Positions 27,290 to 35,771 of a DNA stretch of 64,000 nucleotides are shown here, piece after piece (positions within the stretch are counted from its first letter, which is position 1; the number at the start of each line of letters is the position of its first letter). The notes under the pieces are model-generated. The model searched no databases, was not told where the DNA came from, and worked only from the letters and a program-made list of their open reading frames with translations. The DNA is from JAFAXD01 sp963833605 (lineage in GTDB: Bacteria; Pseudomonadota; Alphaproteobacteria; Rhizobiales; Xanthobacteraceae), in NCBI GenBank assembly GCA_963833605.1, contig CAWHYZ010000015.1, positions 310,001 to 374,000 of the forward strand, read 5' to 3'. The position numbers were made by a program, and so were the translations under genes.

Positions 27290-28078
27290 AGGGAGCGCTC
27301 CGAGGTGGCGCGGTAGCGGAACGCGTAGGCCTCGATCAATGCGATGATCTGCTGCGAGATGAGCACGAAGAACACGAGCTGCAGCGTCCACGCCAGCGCG
27401 CCCGCCATGTCGAACTGCTGCTGCTGCATCAAGAGCTCGTAGCCGACACCGCCGGTCGCGCCCACGAGCTCCGCCACGACCACCACCCGCGACGCATTGC
27501 CGAGGTTGACCTTCCAGGCGGTCATGATGTCGGGAAGGATCGCCGGCAGGATCATGGCGCGGAACAGCTTGCGTCGAGTCGGACGATACGACAGCACCAT
27601 CTCGAACAGGTCCCTCGACATCCCGCGCAGGGCGTCGAGCACCTGGAACGTGAACGCGGGCAGCGAGGTCACGACCATGATGAACAAGATGCGGAACTCG
27701 ATGCCGTGGAACCAGATGATCGCAAACACTACCCACGAGAGCGCCGGGAATCCCCTGGAAGAAATTGAGGATCGGCGTGAAGAAGCGGTCGAGCGTACCC
27801 GAGCGCGCCATGACGATCGCCAGCACGACGCCGATCACGAACGCGCCGGCGAGCCCGCCCAGGATGCGGCCGACGGTCGCGAGCACTTGCATGAACTGCG
27901 GCCAGCTCGCGAAAATATCGAGCGTGCGCCAGAGCACGTCGAGCAGCGGCGGGAACAGATATTTCGGGAAGTTGAGCGAGGCGACCTGCCACAGCGCCGC
28001 CAGCACCACGAACGGGGCCAGCACCTCGGCGAGACGTCGCAGGCGGGGAGCGAGGGTGGAGGCGGAGGAATCGGTCAT
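27286..28078 (-). pseudogene. NitT/TauT-type ABC transporter permease, single frameshift
   Basis: An SsuC-class permease of about 263 residues in two frames. The first (from ATG 28078, MTDSSAS) covers the leading helices to FFQGIP; one extra base at about 27745-27752 then shifts the frame, and the second continues ALSWVVFAIIWFHGIEF through the coupling loop SYRPTRRKLFRAMILP to SERSL. The first frame stays open for a long way and runs in frame into the ATPase, so a naive reading gives a false 546-codon gene. Coupled to the ATPase by GTGA. Confidence 0.87.
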
Positions 28079-28520
28079 CGCTGGTGGGTTGTCCAAAGCA
28101 ATCGGGGTCGCACATGGATGATTGGCGTACCTGGGCGCGGGTACGCTGAGGGTCTCTTTTCGCATAGCTGACGGCGTTATGGGAGGCGAAACCCCGGTCC
28201 CGCCAGCACCGCCGGATCAGGTCTTGCGCCATGGATGTCCATGGATGCCCATGGATGCCCTGTTGTGCGCGGGCACCCATAAGGCATCCATGGGGCGCGG
28301 TCTGACGGATCGGGGGTGCGCGGTATGCGTACGCCGCATGAGTTGCGGCTGCCCGACGGGCCGGTTTGACGCAATCGGACACCGCCGAAAGGCCACTGCC
28401 ATTTTGCAAAAGAAGTGTGCCCGTCGCCGCCGGTTAGCCATGCTTGAACGGTTCTTACCGCCGAACTAGATTTTGCGCTCGCTACGATGACCGAATCGAC
28501 GCCAAACCAAGATCTGCGTC
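28079..28520. other. Intergenic region with tandem 10-mers
   Basis: About 440 bp between divergent genes. It holds the tandem repeat and stem described separately at 28229-28293. Short frames here are built from the repeat and I do not accept them as genes. Promoters for the permease operon and the coiled-coil protein should lie in this stretch. Confidence 0.4.
28229..28293. repeat. Three tandem CCATGGATGY 10-mers with inverted partner
   Basis: Three contiguous copies of the 10-mer CCATGGATGY occupy 28229-28258. The last copy, extended to CCATGGATGCC (28249-28259), has a perfect 11-bp inverted partner GGCATCCATGG at 28283-28293, leaving a 23-nt loop. Each unit includes an ATG, giving tandem Met/His/Pro codon patterns in several frames. 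Function unknown. Confidence 0.75.
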
Positions 28521-29324
28521 ATGCCGACGAGCAACCCATCGGTTAGAAGAATGTGGCCGTTCCAGGAATTGTCAGTGTCAGCTGCGACCATGTGGGCCAA
28601 CGCCGCGACAGCAGTTCTCGTTGCAAGTGTTATCGCCGGCCTGGTCGCGGCCTTTGTGCTGATCCAAACGACCAACGTGAAAGAGCACCGCTTGGAGGCC
28701 GTAGGGGCTCAATCCCGCGAGAAAATAACGACGCTCGAAGCCGAGCTCGGGAAGGCCAAGGTCGCGGTTGCCGACGCAAACGGGCGTGCCCAGCAGGCGC
28801 AGGCCGAGTTGGAAAAGACCAAAGCGGCACGTGTCACCGCCAGTGAACAACCGACGCCGCCGAATGGACGGGCGCCTGCCACAACGGCGCAATCACCGCC
28901 GCCCAATGGCGGGCGCGCCTTGACCGATGTGCAAGTGCAATCCCTGATCCAGCGAATGTCAGCATTCGGTCGACACCACGTGACCGTCGGGGCTTCGCCC
29001 GTTACATCGGAATCGGGCCGGTTCGCCGATCAGCTGGTGCTCGCGTTGAAGTCAGCCGGCGTATCAGCCGAGCGAAATGATGCATCGGCGGGAATCCAGG
29101 TCGGATCCGCGCGCGGCGTGGTGGCCAGATATGTCACTGGAAACGACAAGAGCGAGCAATTTGCCAAGTCGCTTGCGGAAGAACTGACCGCCAACGGAGT
29201 TGCCGCCAGCGCCACCGGCGGGCTGGTGAATGAAATCATGAAGGAGCTCGTCAAGCAGGGGCGCCCGCTCAACGACCCGGCCAACGAATGGGTGGTTATC
29301 GCGGTCGGAGAGCGGGCGAGCTAG
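28521..29324 (+). CDS. Membrane-anchored coiled-coil protein of unknown function
   Basis: A 267-residue protein that I do not assign to a family. Residues about 22-47 form one transmembrane helix (TAVLVASVIAGLVAAFVLI). Residues about 55-105 are Ala/Glu/Lys-rich heptads, probably a coiled coil. A Pro/Thr-rich linker (106-128) follows, then a compact C-terminal domain (135-267) opening LTDVQVQSLIQRM and ending NEWVVIAVGERAS. The layout suits an inner-membrane protein with a periplasmic sensor or scaffold domain. No strong ribosome site precedes ATG 28521; ATG 28551 is an alternative. Convergent with the DUF1326 gene. Confidence 0.7.
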   Translation: MPTSNPSVRRMWPFQELSVSAATMWANAATAVLVASVIAGLVAAFVLIQTTNVKEHRLEAVGAQSREKITTLEAELGKAKVAVADANGRAQQAQAELEKTKAARVTASEQPTPPNGRAPATTAQSPPPNGGRALTDVQVQSLIQRMSAFGRHHVTVGASPVTSESGRFADQLVLALKSAGVSAERNDASAGIQVGSARGVVARYVTGNDKSEQFAKSLAEELTANGVAASATGGLVNEIMKELVKQGRPLNDPANEWVVIAVGERAS

Positions 29325-29369
29325 CAATACGGCTTCGAGCGCCCATTCGTCATCGCTAAGGGACTATGA

Positions 29370-30005
29370 TCAGCGCACCACGCCGGAGCCGGTCAGGTGC
29401 AGGTTGCAGAAATGGGCGTGGGAGTCGTTGAGATCATGTTTGATCGGGCCGAACGTCTTGCCCCAGCCGCGGCCATATTCGGCCGTGGTGTATTCGAAGC
29501 CCTCGGGGAGATTGACCCGCGCGCGATGCGGCTGTTTGGTCACAGGATTAAGGATGGTCTCTCCGCGAGCGTCAATCATGCCGGCAACATTTAACCGTGC
29601 TTTGCGATCATCGACGTTTACCTCAAGATCGACCTTGGCAAAGATTGGGTCGTGGACTTTTTCCAGCATCGACGAAAACACCTGGAAGAATGTGGCGCCC
29701 GGCTTCGTGTCCTGACCGCTTACTATGCGAAGCACGGCCTCGCGCTGGATTGGTGTTGCGCTCTCGTCGATGACCAGGAATGCCTCGCCGTGGCCTTCGT
29801 GGATCGCTCCTGGAAACGAGAACACGCCTGCAAACTTAACCCCGTCAAGCTTTGTGTCGCCGTGGTAGCCTGAATCGATCACAATGCCGACGAGGGCCTT
29901 GCAATTGCCGTAAGTTGGAAGTGCGTTGAATTGGCAAGGGCACCCATATGCGCAATTGCAATGCGCAAATTCACGTCCTTTGATCATCCATTTCACGTCG
30001 GTCAT
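29370..30005 (-). CDS. DUF1326 domain-containing protein
   Basis: A 211-residue protein of the DUF1326 family, function unknown. The N-terminal cysteine cluster CNCAYGCPCQF near 17-27 is the hallmark and suggests metal or redox chemistry. The rest is a beta-rich domain ending THLTGSG-like (NLHLTGSGVVR). ATG 30005 follows GGGAGGG at a good distance; an upstream start at 30035 is less likely. It lies between the coiled-coil gene (convergent) and the left flank of the IS110 element. Confidence 0.83.
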   Translation of the reverse strand: MTDVKWMIKGREFAHCNCAYGCPCQFNALPTYGNCKALVGIVIDSGYHGDTKLDGVKFAGVFSFPGAIHEGHGEAFLVIDESATPIQREAVLRIVSGQDTKPGATFFQVFSSMLEKVHDPIFAKVDLEVNVDDRKARLNVAGMIDARGETILNPVTKQPHRARVNLPEGFEYTTAEYGRGWGKTFGPIKHDLNDSHAHFCNLHLTGSGVVR

Positions 30006-30180
30006 CGTCGCCCTCCCGGAATCGTGCTTTCGCACCCGTTGCGGCTACGACAGAAACTAGCACAAGCGGTCACTGCCAGACTGGGTACGATCGTAGGATA
30101 ATCGATTTCACCTGGGTGTATGCTGGCCGTTTAACCGGTTGCACTGCACATCCAAGCTCTCCTAATGGGATGGTCCGGCC

Positions 30181-30236
30181 GTGCTCCTGCCCCGCCAGCG
30201 ATCGAAGCTGGCCAGGGGCGCCAAGACAAGGAGCAC
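30181..30236 (+). promoter_or_regulatory. Long stem enclosing the transposase Shine-Dalgarno
   Basis: Nested inverted repeats: GTGCTCCT (30181-30188) with AGGAGCAC (30229-30236), GCCCC (30189-30193) with GGGGC (30215-30219), and GCCAGC (30194-30199) with GCTGGC (30207-30212), around a 7-nt loop. The AAGGAG ribosome site, placed just before ATG 30240, lies in the 3' arm. As RNA the fold would bury it, a common way to stop read-through transcripts from making transposase. It could also be the edge of an IS110 bridge RNA. Confidence 0.6.
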
Positions 30237-30239
30237 GCC

Positions 30240-31298
30240 ATGGCACGGAAGACTCAATCCCGTAATCGCGGTTGTCGGCATCGATATCGGCAAGAACTCG
30301 TTCCACATCGTAGGCCACGATGCGCGCGGCGCCATCGTGCTGCGGCAGAAGTGGTCGCGTGGCCAGGTGGAGGCACGATTTGCCAACATGCCGCCGTGCC
30401 TGATCGGCATGGAGGCGTGCGTCGGTGCACATCATCTCAGTCGCAAGCTCAACGCACTGGGCCACGATGCGCGGCTGATGCCGGCGAAGTATGTTCGCCC
30501 GTATTCGAAAGGGCAGAAGAACGACTTCCGCGATGCGGAGGCGATCGCCGAGGCGGTGCAGCGCCCAACGATGAAGTTCGTTGCCACGAAGACCGCCGAT
30601 CAGCTTGACTTGCAGGCGCTGCACCGCGTCCGTGAGCGGCTGGTCAGCCAGCGCACCGGCATCATCAATCAAATCCGTGCCTTCCTGCTGGAGCGCGGCA
30701 TTGCGGTGCGGCAGGGACAGCGCTTCTTACGTGCTGAGTTGCCGCGCATCCTGGCCACACCGCCCGATGTGCTCTCACCCCGCATGGTGCGGGTTATCGA
30801 GGGGCTAGCTTCTGACTGGCGCCAGCTCGATGAGCGCATCGAGGGCTTATCCGGAGAAGATCGAGGAGCTTGCCAAACGGGACGCCGGGTGCGAGCGGCT
30901 GATGAGCATCCCTGGCATCGGACCGATCATCTCCAGCGCCATGGTGGCCGCAATCGGGACTGGCGATAGCGTTCTCCAAGGGCCGCGACTTCGCCGCCTG
31001 GCTGGGGCTCGTCCCGAGGCAAATCTCGACGGGCGACCGCACCATCCTGGGCAAGATATCGAAGCGCGGCAATCGCTACCTGCGCGTCCTGTTCGTGCAA
31101 GCCGCCTGGGTCGCGCTTGTGAAGGTGAAGCCGAACAGATGGGAAGGCCACGGGCTCAAGCCTTGGATCGAGGCCGCCAAGAAGCGGCTGCATCACAACG
31201 TGCTGGCAATCGCGCTTGCCAACAAGCTCGCGCGCATCGCGTGGAGCGTTCTTGCTCGTGGTCGAGCCTTCGAGGCGAGCAAGCTTCAAGCCGCGTGA
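30240..31298 (+). pseudogene. IS110-family transposase with three frameshifts
   Basis: A DEDD-type IS110 transposase of about 350 residues spread over three frames. Segments in order: ATG 30240 (MARK), then LNPVIAVVGIDIGKNSFHIVGHD (RuvC-like first Asp) to RIEGLSGE, then IEELAKRDAGCERLMSIPGIGPIISSAMVAAIGTGD (transposase_20 core), then AFSKGRDFAAWLGLVP to the stop at 31298. Each switch (about 30252, 30853 and 30968) is a one-base insertion. Residue identity is otherwise intact, so inactivation, if real, is recent. Confidence 0.85.
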
Positions 31299-31492
31299 TC
31301 ATTCGACTAGTCCGAGTTACACTTACCCGCCGAGGTCTGCGAGAGGATGAAATGAGATGGAGGTTCGGTCTTCCCGGCGCATGCGAACACTGGTGACCCA
31401 AATGGCCCAGTTGAGGCCTGTCCGCTAATGAGATCGCACGCGCGCTGATATCCATGATGGCCCGGAGCACCGCGCTCCAATCAAAGGCCGGA

Positions 31493-31740
31493 TACATTGA
31501 TGCAAGACCGCTTACCGCCTAACTCGTCGAAATCTTCTTGCTACGCACGGCCGGACCATACATTCGGGTCAAACCCGGTAACGCTCAGTACGAGCAAATG
31601 TTTTCCGGTTTGCCCCGATAGCGGAAATTCGAACGCGGGACGGCTGCGCGATGTGGGCGATGCCGAGGTCGGCGGACCTACTTCGGCGAACCGTGATTAA
31701 TGAGTTCACGCCCTTAGAGAGATCGTCTGAACAAGCTGAC
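31493..31740. other. Intergenic region right of the IS element
   Basis: About 250 bp between the tentative IS end and the stop of the NitT/TauT-type receptor gene. No coding pattern, RNA gene or clear repeat is seen; part of it may still belong to the element. Confidence 0.35.
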
Positions 31741-32715
31741 CTAATTTCCCTGATACACGCTGCTTGCGGCCGGATCGGAGCGCAGGAAGCCCGTCGACCG
31801 GCCGGCCGCATAGACGCGCGCAATGTCTTCGCGCGCCTCCGCGGCCCAGCGAATCTTCAACCCAAGCCGATCGTTGGCCTTGATCAGGTCGGCCACCGCC
31901 TGCTGGTCATCCGCCGATCCCTTGGGAGCGATGAGCTTCGCCGCATCGTCGGGATGAGCCGTGAGCCAGGCGGCCGCGGCCTTGTAGGTCGCGAACAGTT
32001 TCGGCACCGATTCGCGGTGCTGCTCGATCCAGGCGACATGCGCCGCCACGCCCAGGTACGGAATGCTGCGGCTGCCGGCGAATGCCTGCCAGTGCTTGCC
32101 GATCTCGAGATCGAGGGTGCGGAGTCCAGGCTTCTTCGACATCAGTGTCGTATAGGCCGGCTCCCACAGCTGCACGGCGGCGGCGCGGTCGGCGAGCGCA
32201 TAGCCGACGAGGCCGGGCGTCGCCGTGTTGACGACCGCGACCTTACCGAGATCGACGCCCTGCTGGCGCGCGAACCAGTCGAACATGATGTAATTGGTGG
32301 TGCCACGGGCGGCGGCGAGATCCCTGCCTTCGAGGTCCTTGAGGGTCTTCACCTCCGGCCGCGACGTCACCACGGCGCCCCAGTAGTCGAACAGGTTGAA
32401 CAGGTAGGCGACCTTGACGCCGCGCACATCAGCAAGCCCGACGGTCAGCACGGCGGCGCTGCCGCCAACCTGGAATTCGCCGGAATTGAACTGGGCCGTA
32501 TAGGCATCGGGCGTGCGCTCCGCAAAATCGATGGCGAGGCCGTTGGCCTCATCGAGTTTGAATTGCTTGATCACCGGCTGAAGAAATGCACCGAGCGAGG
32601 GCGGGCCGAAGACCACGATGGAGATTTTTTCAAGCGCCGCGGCAGGCGATGCGACGAGCACACTGATCAATGCGGTGATGGCGATCGCGCGTGTTGTGGG
32701 ACTTGGTTGGTTCAT
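31741..32715 (-). CDS. NitT/TauT-type ABC transporter substrate-binding protein
   Basis: A 324-residue periplasmic receptor with signal peptide (to about ASPAAA, residue 26) and the SsuA/NMT1-like fold: NGLAIDFAERTPDAYTAQFNSGEFQVGGSAA and LKDLEGRDLAAARGTTNYIMFDWF. It faces the same way as the permease and ATPase at 26525-28078, which lack an adjacent receptor; the IS element and two unrelated genes lie between them. A disrupted operon is plausible but unproved. Ligand unknown (sulfonate, nitrate or a small organic acid). Confidence 0.87.
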   Translation of the reverse strand: MNQPSPTTRAIAITALISVLVASPAAALEKISIVVFGPPSLGAFLQPVIKQFKLDEANGLAIDFAERTPDAYTAQFNSGEFQVGGSAAVLTVGLADVRGVKVAYLFNLFDYWGAVVTSRPEVKTLKDLEGRDLAAARGTTNYIMFDWFARQQGVDLGKVAVVNTATPGLVGYALADRAAAVQLWEPAYTTLMSKKPGLRTLDLEIGKHWQAFAGSRSIPYLGVAAHVAWIEQHRESVPKLFATYKAAAAWLTAHPDDAAKLIAPKGSADDQQAVADLIKANDRLGLKIRWAAEAREDIARVYAAGRSTGFLRSDPAASSVYQGN

Positions 32716-32753
32716 CGTTTCCCCAATTTAAGACGTATTGGGACCACTTCTCC

Positions 32754-32874
32754 GGTGTCATCGCCCGCGCCAGCAGGCGACCCAGTACTCACTGAGCGAG
32801 CCTTCGAGCACTCATCAATGCGAAACAAGGAAACCTGTGACTACTGGATGCCCCGCATTCGCGGGGCATGACAC
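32754..32874. repeat. Palindromic intergenic repeat, family B copy 1
   Basis: A 121 bp imperfect palindrome: GTGTCA (32755-32760) pairs with TGACAC (32869-32874), GCCCGC-type arms with GCGGGG, and CCAGTA (32782-32787) with TACTGG (32842-32847). A second copy lies at 40513-40670. It sits between the NitT-type receptor gene and the end of the UbiD gene. From memory, repeats with these ends are frequent between genes in Bradyrhizobium-like genomes. Confidence 0.7.
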
Positions 32875-32925
32875 GCGGAGAGGTGGTGGCAGCCACTGGA
32901 GGGTTCGTATCACGCAGCGTCAACT

Positions 32926-34591
32926 TCACTTCGGCTGCTCAGGCCGAAACTTCGTTTCCGGTTTCAGACCCCTGCGTTTCTGTCCTGCGCTGATCCGCCC
33001 GTTCTCCAGGTAGCGGCCCGCGACCGCGCGCTCGGCCGCTGCGTCCCAGGCCGGCAGCCAGTCGCCGAACGAATAGCCGTACCAGGGCGGCTGCGGGCGC
33101 AGCGACTTCAGCCCCAGTTCCTCCCAGATCTGGCGCGCGCGCTCCATGTAGGCCTGCTTCGGCAGCGCGAGCGGCGGCATGTCGCCTTTCATCGTGGCAT
33201 CGATCAACAACGTCGAGTCCTCCTCGCCGCCGTGTTCGCGCCTGGGTCCATGGCCCTGACCGCGATGCGGAAGGAGCACAATGTCCTCGACCGGATTACT
33301 GCGATAGGCGATCGCCCAAAACAACGCGTCGGCGTTGTCCGGGTGGATATCGTCGTTGACCGCAATGCAGATCTTGCCGCAGTCGCCCTTGAAGAACGCG
33401 GTGCCGTTCAGCGCACGCCACACTTCGGTGCGCGGCATCCCCTTCTCCACCACGACCACGGTGAGGCGCAGGAGGCCGGTGAGCGGCTCGTGCAGGGAGA
33501 CGCGCTTGACGCCGCGGATGCCGAGCGTATCGCGCAAGTGCGCGAGAAACAGCGGCTCGTAGGCAACGCGCTTGATCACGCTCGAACTCGCTCGGCGCCA
33601 CCTGGCTGATGTAGGACGGCAAGATCGGGTTGCGCCGGTGGGTGATCGCCGTGACCCGCATCGGCATGTTGTACTCTTCGAGCGCGACGTGGCCGTGGGA
33701 TTCCCCGAACGGCGCCTCCGGCTCGACGAATTCGGTGTCGATCAGCCCTTCGATGACGATCTCGGATTCGGCCGGCACCAGGAGATCGACGGTGCGCGCA
33801 CGCACCACGTTGATCGGCGCGCCGGCCAGGCCGCCGGCGACGGTGAGTTCGTCGACGCCGATCGGCAGCTTCTGCGGACCCATGAACGCGACGCACGGCG
33901 GGCAGCCGAGCACGATCGCACATGGCATCTCCTTGTCGCCGCGCTGCTGGTGCGCGAGGTAGTGCTGATAACCGCCGGCGCCGCCGACCCGTGTCGCCAT
34001 GCGCACCACCAGGCGGTCGGGCGCCTTCAGGGCGGCCCGGTAGGTGCCCATGTTCTGCGTGCCGGTGACCGGATCGCGGGTGATGACGTTGGTCGCGGTC
34101 AGGGTCGGGGCACTGTCGAAGCCGGGCGTCGAGATCGGGATCGGCAGGCGGTCGAGCCCGTTGCCTTCGCCCTGCAGTGCCTCGCCTTCGTACACCACCT
34201 CGTGACAGGGCGCCTCCGTCACCAGGCGCGGCGGCACCGGGTTGGCGATGGCGTGGTCCCACTTCGCCTGGATGTTCTCGACCGACGCGTCCATGCCGAT
34301 GCTGTAGATCGCGCGGTTGGCGGCGATTGCGCCCACCACCACGGGCATGTCGTAGCTGCGGCCGAGCCCGTCGATCACGTTGGTGAACAGAAAGGCCTTG
34401 CGCTCGGCCTCATCGAGCCCGCCGACGAACTGCCAGCGCACCAGCGGGTGCAGCTCGGCGTCCTTGTCGATTGGACGATCGATGGTGAGCAGAAGGTCGT
34501 GCTCGCGCAGTGCGTCGAGGTGCTCGTGCAGATCGCGGTAGCTCGCAATCGGCCGCGCGCGCTTGACGTTTCCGGCCTCGCTCCTGGTCAT
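32926..34591 (-). pseudogene. UbiD-family decarboxylase, single frameshift
   Basis: A prenylated-FMN decarboxylase of about 554 residues. The first frame (ATG 34591) holds the N-terminal domain and the cofactor region (TATNVITRDPVTGTQNMGTYR, LGCPPCVAFMG, and the acidic segment VEPEAPFGESHGH) to SQVAPSEFE. One extra base at about 33583-33587 puts VIKRVAYEPLFLAHLRD and the C-terminal domain in the second frame, ending at 32926. It should decarboxylate an aromatic or unsaturated acid and needs a UbiX-type prenyltransferase encoded elsewhere. ATG 34591 overlaps the upstream amidohydrolase stop. Confidence 0.87.
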
Positions 34592-35566
34592 CTGATGAAC
34601 AACCTCTCCGCCAATCCGCCGTTGATCGACTGCTTCTCGGCGTCCGAAAACCCCGCGGCGCCGACAACTCGCATTGGCGCCAGGTCCCCGATCGGAAACG
34701 GCGCGTCGGACCCGAGCATGATGCGGTCAGCACCCACGACCTCGGCCAGAAGCCGCAGCGCGCGCGGGTCGTGCACGAGGGTATCGAAATAGAGCGCCGC
34801 GAGAACTCGCATCCGGATCCTTGAGCTTGTCGCGGTCGACCTCGAAATTGCGGCGCAGCCGTCCGATCACGTATGGCAGGGCGGCACCGCCGATGCCAAC
34901 GATGATCTTCGCGTTGCGATAGCGCAGGATGTGACCCGAATAGATGATCCGGCTGACTGCGATGAGCGTGTCGGTGATGCGCCCGACCGCATTCGCCATG
35001 CCATAGTCGTGCACACGGGCGTCCCCGCTTTCGAACACGGGATGGATGAAGAGCACGGCCCCGATCTCATCAGCTGCGCGCCAGAATGGGTCGAGTGCCG
35101 GATCATCGAGGACGCCGCCGACCCCCTTGGGCTGCGTTCCGATCATGGCGCCACGGAATCCAGCCGCGTGCGCGGCACGCAGTTCGTGCGCGGCGCGCGC
35201 GCCGTCCTGCATTGGCACGGTGGCGAGCGGGATTAGGCGCGGTTCACGGTCAGCGAGGCCCTTGAGGTGCTCGTTCGCAAGTCGCGACCAGCGCTCGCCC
35301 TCGGTGGCGGGAAGCTCGTAGCCGAACATGTCGAGCCAGCCCCCCACCACCTGGCGGTCGATACCCTGGGTATCCATCCAGGCGAGCCGGCCAGCGATGT
35401 CGACCAGGGGCTTTGCGACGGGACGGGTCGGCTTGCCGCCCGCAAACGCGAAGCCGACGCTGCCGCCGTCCTCGATCAGCCGCAGCGAGGGAAACATGCC
35501 CGCCTCCTTACGCACCGCGTCGAGCAGGCTCGCCGGGACCAGATGTGAATGACAATCGATGATCAT
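34588..35566 (-). pseudogene. Amidohydrolase-2 (ACMSD-like) hydrolase/decarboxylase, single frameshift
   Basis: A TIM-barrel metal enzyme of about 325 residues. From ATG 35566 it begins MIIDCHSHLVP (HxH), then VLFIHPVFESGD (metal His). One extra base at about 34808-34813, after DKLKDP, shifts the frame; the second frame carries RIMLGSDAPFPIGD (catalytic Asp) and ends at 34588 coupled to the UbiD gene. It is distantly like the protein at 22225-23206. With UbiD and the molybdenum hydroxylase it probably processes a ring or carboxylate intermediate. Confidence 0.86.
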
Positions 35567-35577
35567 GGGAGGGCGTC

Positions 35578-35727
35578 CCACCTCTCCCCGCTTGCGGGGA
35601 GAGGTCGATTTCGAGCGCAGTGAGAAATCGGGTGAGGGGGATTCTCCAAGCGCTCAGACTCGCGGTGACGCCCCCTCACCCGGATCGCTTCGCTATCCGA
35701 CCTCTCCCCGCGAGCGGGGAGAGGTGG
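35578..35727. repeat. Palindromic intergenic repeat, family A copy 1
   Basis: A 150 bp element with 14-bp perfect ends CCACCTCTCCCCGC (35578-35591) and GCGGGGAGAGGTGG (35714-35727). Each end is itself a hairpin (CCTCTCCCCGC..GCGGGGAGAGG), and inside GGGTGAGGGGG (35630-35640) pairs with CCCCCTCACCC (35671-35681). Copy 2 at 56036-56182 is nearly identical and in the same orientation. It lies inside the molybdenum-hydroxylase operon, where its RNA could pause, terminate or protect the transcript. Confidence 0.85.
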
Positions 35728-35771
35728 CAGCGTGGCAACGCTGTGCTCAACGGGAGATTCGTACACGAAGG

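Larger units (their letters stand above)
30174..31492 (+). mobile_element. IS110-family insertion sequence (ends tentative)
   Basis: An IS110-type element around the damaged transposase gene. Tentative ends are a 7-bp inverted pair, TCCGGCC at 30174-30180 and GGCCGGA at 31486-31492, giving 1.3 kb, a normal size for this family. IS110 elements often lack long terminal repeats and make no clear target duplication, so the true ends may lie outside. The 5' leader contains the stem at 30181-30236. The non-coding right flank (31299-31492) has an internal CATGATGGCCCGGAGC segment of the kind seen in rhizobial relatives. Confidence 0.6.

Noticed and set aside
26525..28165. A permease-ATPase fusion of 546 codons
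   Set aside because: The central segment is nonsense; the permease continues in another frame and the ATPase has a GTGA-coupled start.
28122..28469. Several small genes around the tandem 10-mers
   Set aside because: Frames overlap on both strands and arise from the repeated ATG-containing unit; no ribosome sites.
32738..33013. A 91-codon gene next to the UbiD gene
   Set aside because: It is made of repeat B plus antisense UbiD sequence.
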